Source: Actinomycetes bacterium
GTDB lineage: Bacteria; Actinomycetota; Acidimicrobiia; Acidimicrobiales; Acidimicrobiaceae
Direction: 5' to 3'
NCBI GenBank assembly: GCA_021841935.1
Contig: JAKCDL010000022.1
Location: 1-37,286, forward strand
Length of the DNA stretch: 37,286 nucleotides
Positions 34,634 through 37,286 of the stretch are shown piece by piece. A model generated the notes under the pieces. It was given only the letters and a program-made list of their open reading frames with translations. It made no database searches and was not told where the DNA came from. The translations under genes were made by a program, and so were the position numbers. The stretch's first letter is position 1. Every line of letters begins with the position of its first letter.

Positions 34634-35557
34634 ATGAATAGCGGAAATTTTCTAACGAGTTGGTCATTTGACCCATATGTGACGGTACTCATTGGGGCTT
34701 CGACTCTCGCCTTCTACACAGGCAAAAATATTCTCTCAAAACAATTCTCTGATAAGTCAAACGAGAACAATTTTGTTAAGGCTAAGCAAGGACTCTTCTT
34801 GGCGGGAATCGTAACCCTAGTAGTCGCAACGATGTCGCCGGTAAATCACTTCTCTCACATCTACCTCTGGATGAGAATTTTTCAAACCCTGCTGGTAATC
34901 GCTTACGGACCATCATTGGTAGTTATGTCAGCTCCGTGGGACTATCTAAGAGTAGGATTTGGGAGATTCCTCAGACCAAGCAGCTCGACTGAATTGGGGC
35001 ATGAAAGCAAACCAAACCCTCTCTGGCGCTTTCTATCTACACCCCTGGTCTCATTTCTTGTCTACAACGTGACGATGTTACTTTGGCTCATCCCATCGTC
35101 AATATCGTTTGTGGAGAGGTACCCACTTGCCAATGAAGCCATGCACATCACCGAGATCTTTGCCGGACTCCTCCTTTGGGTTCACCTCGTTGACTCACCG
35201 CCATTTCGCTCAAGAGTGGCTCCGCTCATCAAAAGGGTCGTACCAACATACTTTACGGTCGTAATTTCATGGGTCTTTGCGATGGTTTTAGGATTTGCAA
35301 ATGCCCCCTTTTATCACGTCTATATAACCTCGATGAACTCTCTATCTCCAATGGCCGATCAAGAGATAGCCTCCGCAATCCTATTTATCATTGTGGCTGG
35401 CCCATTCGTCTATGCAGGAGTAAATAACACCCGCCGATGGATGGCATCAGAGAACGAATACCGCCAAAAGCCAGTCGCCGACAACGAAGACTCATCTTCT
35501 CTAAAGAAGACGGAGCAGATTCAAAAGAAGAAGCGGAAGATTCCAGGGCTGACGTGA
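34634..35557 (+). CDS. CtaG-type cytochrome c oxidase assembly protein
   Basis: A 307-residue membrane protein of the caa3_CtaG family with about seven hydrophobic helices. Family landmarks are SPVNHFSHIYLWMRIFQ around the third helix, LLWLIPSSISFVERYPL, AMHITEIFAGLLLWVHLVDSPP and LGFANAPFYHVYI. The conserved histidines in these helices are thought to handle copper or haem during oxidase maturation. The C-terminal tail (about 275-307) is charged and cytoplasmic. The start is ATG 34634. It stands alone; no oxidase subunit is in the window. A respiratory role fits an aerobic, possibly iron-oxidising host. Confidence 0.88.
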   Translation: MNSGNFLTSWSFDPYVTVLIGASTLAFYTGKNILSKQFSDKSNENNFVKAKQGLFLAGIVTLVVATMSPVNHFSHIYLWMRIFQTLLVIAYGPSLVVMSAPWDYLRVGFGRFLRPSSSTELGHESKPNPLWRFLSTPLVSFLVYNVTMLLWLIPSSISFVERYPLANEAMHITEIFAGLLLWVHLVDSPPFRSRVAPLIKRVVPTYFTVVISWVFAMVLGFANAPFYHVYITSMNSLSPMADQEIASAILFIIVAGPFVYAGVNNTRRWMASENEYRQKPVADNEDSSSLKKTEQIQKKKRKIPGLT

Positions 35558-35676
35558 TTGATAAGGTAGTTCACCGCTAACATCCCTGCATCGAAACAAA
35601 CTGCTTGTTTTACTCAAGCATCCTGCTACAAAACTTTGTCAAACTTCATTCGCAGGATTAGAAACCCGATTAGTAG

Positions 35677-36396
35677 TCAAACCCCATTGAGCGAAGATAT
35701 CAAACGCTCAATCAACCGCGATCCCTCGTGTGATAGATAGCGTGTGACCTCCTTTACCGTAAAGGTGTCATCAGCGAAGTCTGAGATAATTCGAACCACC
35801 GCACACGGTACCTTTGACCCTTGGCAGACCTGGGCTACTGCCCCACTTTCCATCTCTACGCACAGTGCTTCGGGGAAAGAGGTCGAAATTGCTTCCCTCT
35901 CAACTCTGCTAGAGACAATACGGTCGCCTGTCGCAACTGCACCGAGCAAGACTCTTCGTGAAGATGAATTATCTTCACGACAGAGCTCGTCGGCAATCTT
36001 TCTCCAAATGGTAGTCGCCTCCTCATCGCACCTCAAATAAGGACTGTCCCGTCCCGGCAACTGACCAACTTTAGGCTCTAATGGCCGCAAGTCAAAGTCG
36101 TACTGAACCACTTTTTCAGCAATCACGATATCACCAACAGAAAGGTCGTCGCTTAAGGATCCAGCTAGGCCAACAACGACTACCTCCGTCGGCGCAAACT
36201 CCAGGATCAACCGTGCGGTCGCAGCCGCGGCATTTACCTTACCAATTCCGCTAACTACAATTCCGATCTCAACTTCACGAGAAGTAAAGCGATATGGTAC
36301 TTGCTCGGTGATCTCTTCGCTCCCGCCAAAGAGCTCAGCTATTATGACTTGCGCCTCAGACGCCATAGCTACAACTACACCTATCCTCTTAACCAA
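35677..36396 (-). CDS. mtnN: 5'-methylthioadenosine/S-adenosylhomocysteine nucleosidase
   Basis: MtnN removes adenine from MTA and SAH, recycling products of polyamine and methylation reactions. The 239-residue protein starts VKRIGVVVAMASEAQVI, with Glu14 at the position of the catalytic Glu12 of E. coli. It has VVSGIGKVNAAAAT, VVGLAGSLSDDLSVGDIVI, VEMESGAVAQVC and VRIISDFADD, the last holding the proton-donating Asp. The start is TTG 36396 with AGGG before it. No metabolic partner gene is adjacent. Confidence 0.95.
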   Translation of the reverse strand: MVKRIGVVVAMASEAQVIIAELFGGSEEITEQVPYRFTSREVEIGIVVSGIGKVNAAAATARLILEFAPTEVVVVGLAGSLSDDLSVGDIVIAEKVVQYDFDLRPLEPKVGQLPGRDSPYLRCDEEATTIWRKIADELCREDNSSSRRVLLGAVATGDRIVSSRVEREAISTSFPEALCVEMESGAVAQVCQGSKVPCAVVRIISDFADDTFTVKEVTRYLSHEGSRLIERLISSLNGV

Positions 36397-36660
36397 GACA
36401 AATCCCTAACCTTACATAGCGCCGATTCAAGCTTCAAACATCTGTAATGTTACAAGATAAGGCTCTAGCCAAATTCAGATAAAGCTTCGCTGCGAGGACC
36501 CATTCATGGATTAGCCAACCGACCATTAGCCAAACGACCAGCTGTCGATCAATCCCGTCTATCAATCCGTACGTAGACCGCAATTCACGTTTTTGGGGCA
36601 ATGTCGATATCCGGATCTGAAATAAAAAAAGTTTTATATTTGAAATCACGAAAATGAAAC
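36397..36660. other. Intergenic region before the secreted beta-propeller gene
   Basis: About 260 bases between two divergent genes with no coding signal of its own. It becomes AT-rich near 36610-36660 (AATAAAAAAAGTTTTATATT), a plausible promoter site for the gene to the right. Confidence 0.4.
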
Positions 36661-36699
36661 TTGATAACATCGACTTGGGCCGAAAGTAGAAGAAAAGCT

Positions 36700-37286
36700 T
36701 TGAAGTCGAGGTCGCTTCGCATCCATGCAATTGCTATCACAATGTCATCTGCACTTCTAACGGGAGTTAATTTCGCAATCGCGACACAGCCAGCAGGTGC
36801 CATAACAACGACATCGGTAGTCGGTGGTTCGCTCGTAGTTGGAGATGCCAACGACGGATCGCTAAATATTTACTCCTCAATACCGAGCGGTACAGGATCC
36901 GTTGCTCCAACCGGACAACTTACATCGATCAAGGCGGCAAACACTTACGCAACTATTCCAGGAAAGATCATCCAAGGTCCGAACGGCAATATATGGGAAC
37001 TTGACTTGGTTTCGGGCAACATATATGAATTTACTCCCGAGCAGTTTTATCTGAATGAGAACCCTAGCGCCACAATAAGTTCCAAATCAGTTTCCGTATC
37101 GACGACATCCAACGTACAGTCGACTTTTAGCCCTTCTGGTTTGGCTTTCGACAAGTTCGGTAACCTCTGGGTATCGACCCAAGATGGAATCGTATCAGAG
37201 TACAGTGCCGCTCAACTAACACAATTGCCACCTGCAACGTCAGCTGCGCTAACCCCGAATCAACTACTCGACTTTCCCGGCTACAA
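36700..37286 (+). CDS. Secreted NHL/Vgb-like beta-propeller protein, 5' part
   Basis: An open frame runs off the right edge, about 195 codons in the window. TTG 36700 gives MKSRSLRIHAIAITMSSALL followed by TGVNFAIA, a typical signal peptide with likely cleavage after AIA or before TQPAGA. An earlier TTG at 36661 and ATG 36742 are alternatives. The mature part is Ser/Thr/Asn-rich and contains propeller-blade signatures: GPNGNIWELDLVSGNIYEF and SGLAFDKFGNLWVSTQDG with VSEYSAAQL. These resemble NHL or virginiamycin-B-lyase-like repeats of exported proteins. Function is unknown; a cell-surface or extracellular role is inferred from the signal peptide. Confidence 0.7.
   Translation, partial: MKSRSLRIHAIAITMSSALLTGVNFAIATQPAGAITTTSVVGGSLVVGDANDGSLNIYSSIPSGTGSVAPTGQLTSIKAANTYATIPGKIIQGPNGNIWELDLVSGNIYEFTPEQFYLNENPSATISSKSVSVSTTSNVQSTFSPSGLAFDKFGNLWVSTQDGIVSEYSAAQLTQLPPATSAALTPNQLLDFPGY

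Overview
The window looks like a chromosomal piece of a moderate-GC actinobacterium, most plausibly of the Acidimicrobiia (Acidithrix, Ferrimicrobium or Acidimicrobium type). This rests on gene content and order (der next to a PDZ/radical-SAM DUF512 gene; scpA-scpB-rluB-aroH-aroA; htpX with pspAB; a CtaG-type oxidase assembly protein; an acyl-CoA carboxylase beta subunit), frequent TTG and GTG starts, and a base composition near 50%. The species is an inference, not a database result.

Layout. 1-581: 5' part of an MFS transporter gene broken by an in-frame TGA. 1094-3951: XRE-cupin regulator, B3/B4-domain protein and RhtA-like amino-acid exporter, possibly one functional module. 4010-5805: promoter, TPP riboswitch and thiC. 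6892-8297: a MerR regulator translationally coupled to an NAD(P)-dependent reductase. 8500-12294: an accessory stretch bounded by an intact tRNA-Pro(GGG) and a decayed copy of its 3' end; it holds an internally deleted IS3-family element, a degraded membrane-protein gene and one intact GNAT acetyltransferase gene. 12511-15170: a GT87-like membrane glycosyltransferase and a soluble PAS chemoreceptor. 15665-20307 (minus): small zinc-ribbon membrane protein, acyl-CoA carboxylase beta, Der and DUF512. 20335-22133 (plus): IspH and an HD-domain protein that resembles diiron oxygenases. 22226-23624 (minus): PlsC and cytidylate kinase.

23650-29950 is a second accessory island lying between cmk and aroA, which are commonly neighbours in actinobacteria. 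It holds a dead mazEF module, an apparently intact yefM-yoeB module with a striking palindromic operator, remnants of two different IS3-family transposons on opposite strands, an ArsR-CDF zinc-efflux pair, and htpX-pspAB. The conserved block then resumes on the minus strand: aroA, aroH, rluB, scpB, scpA (30002-33836). The right end has a SixA-like phosphatase, a CtaG-like protein, MTA/SAH nucleosidase and the start of a secreted beta-propeller protein that runs off the window.

Functionally the core encodes thiamine synthesis (thiC), chorismate supply (aroA, aroH), nucleotide and lipid metabolism (cmk, plsC), isoprenoid synthesis (ispH), ribosome assembly (der, rluB) and chromosome condensation (scpA, scpB). 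I found no CRISPR array, rRNA or obviously new multi-gene system. The best candidates for something under-described are the XRE-cupin / B3-B4 / RhtA-like set, the HD oxygenase-like gene and the tRNA-Pro duplication that frames the first accessory region.
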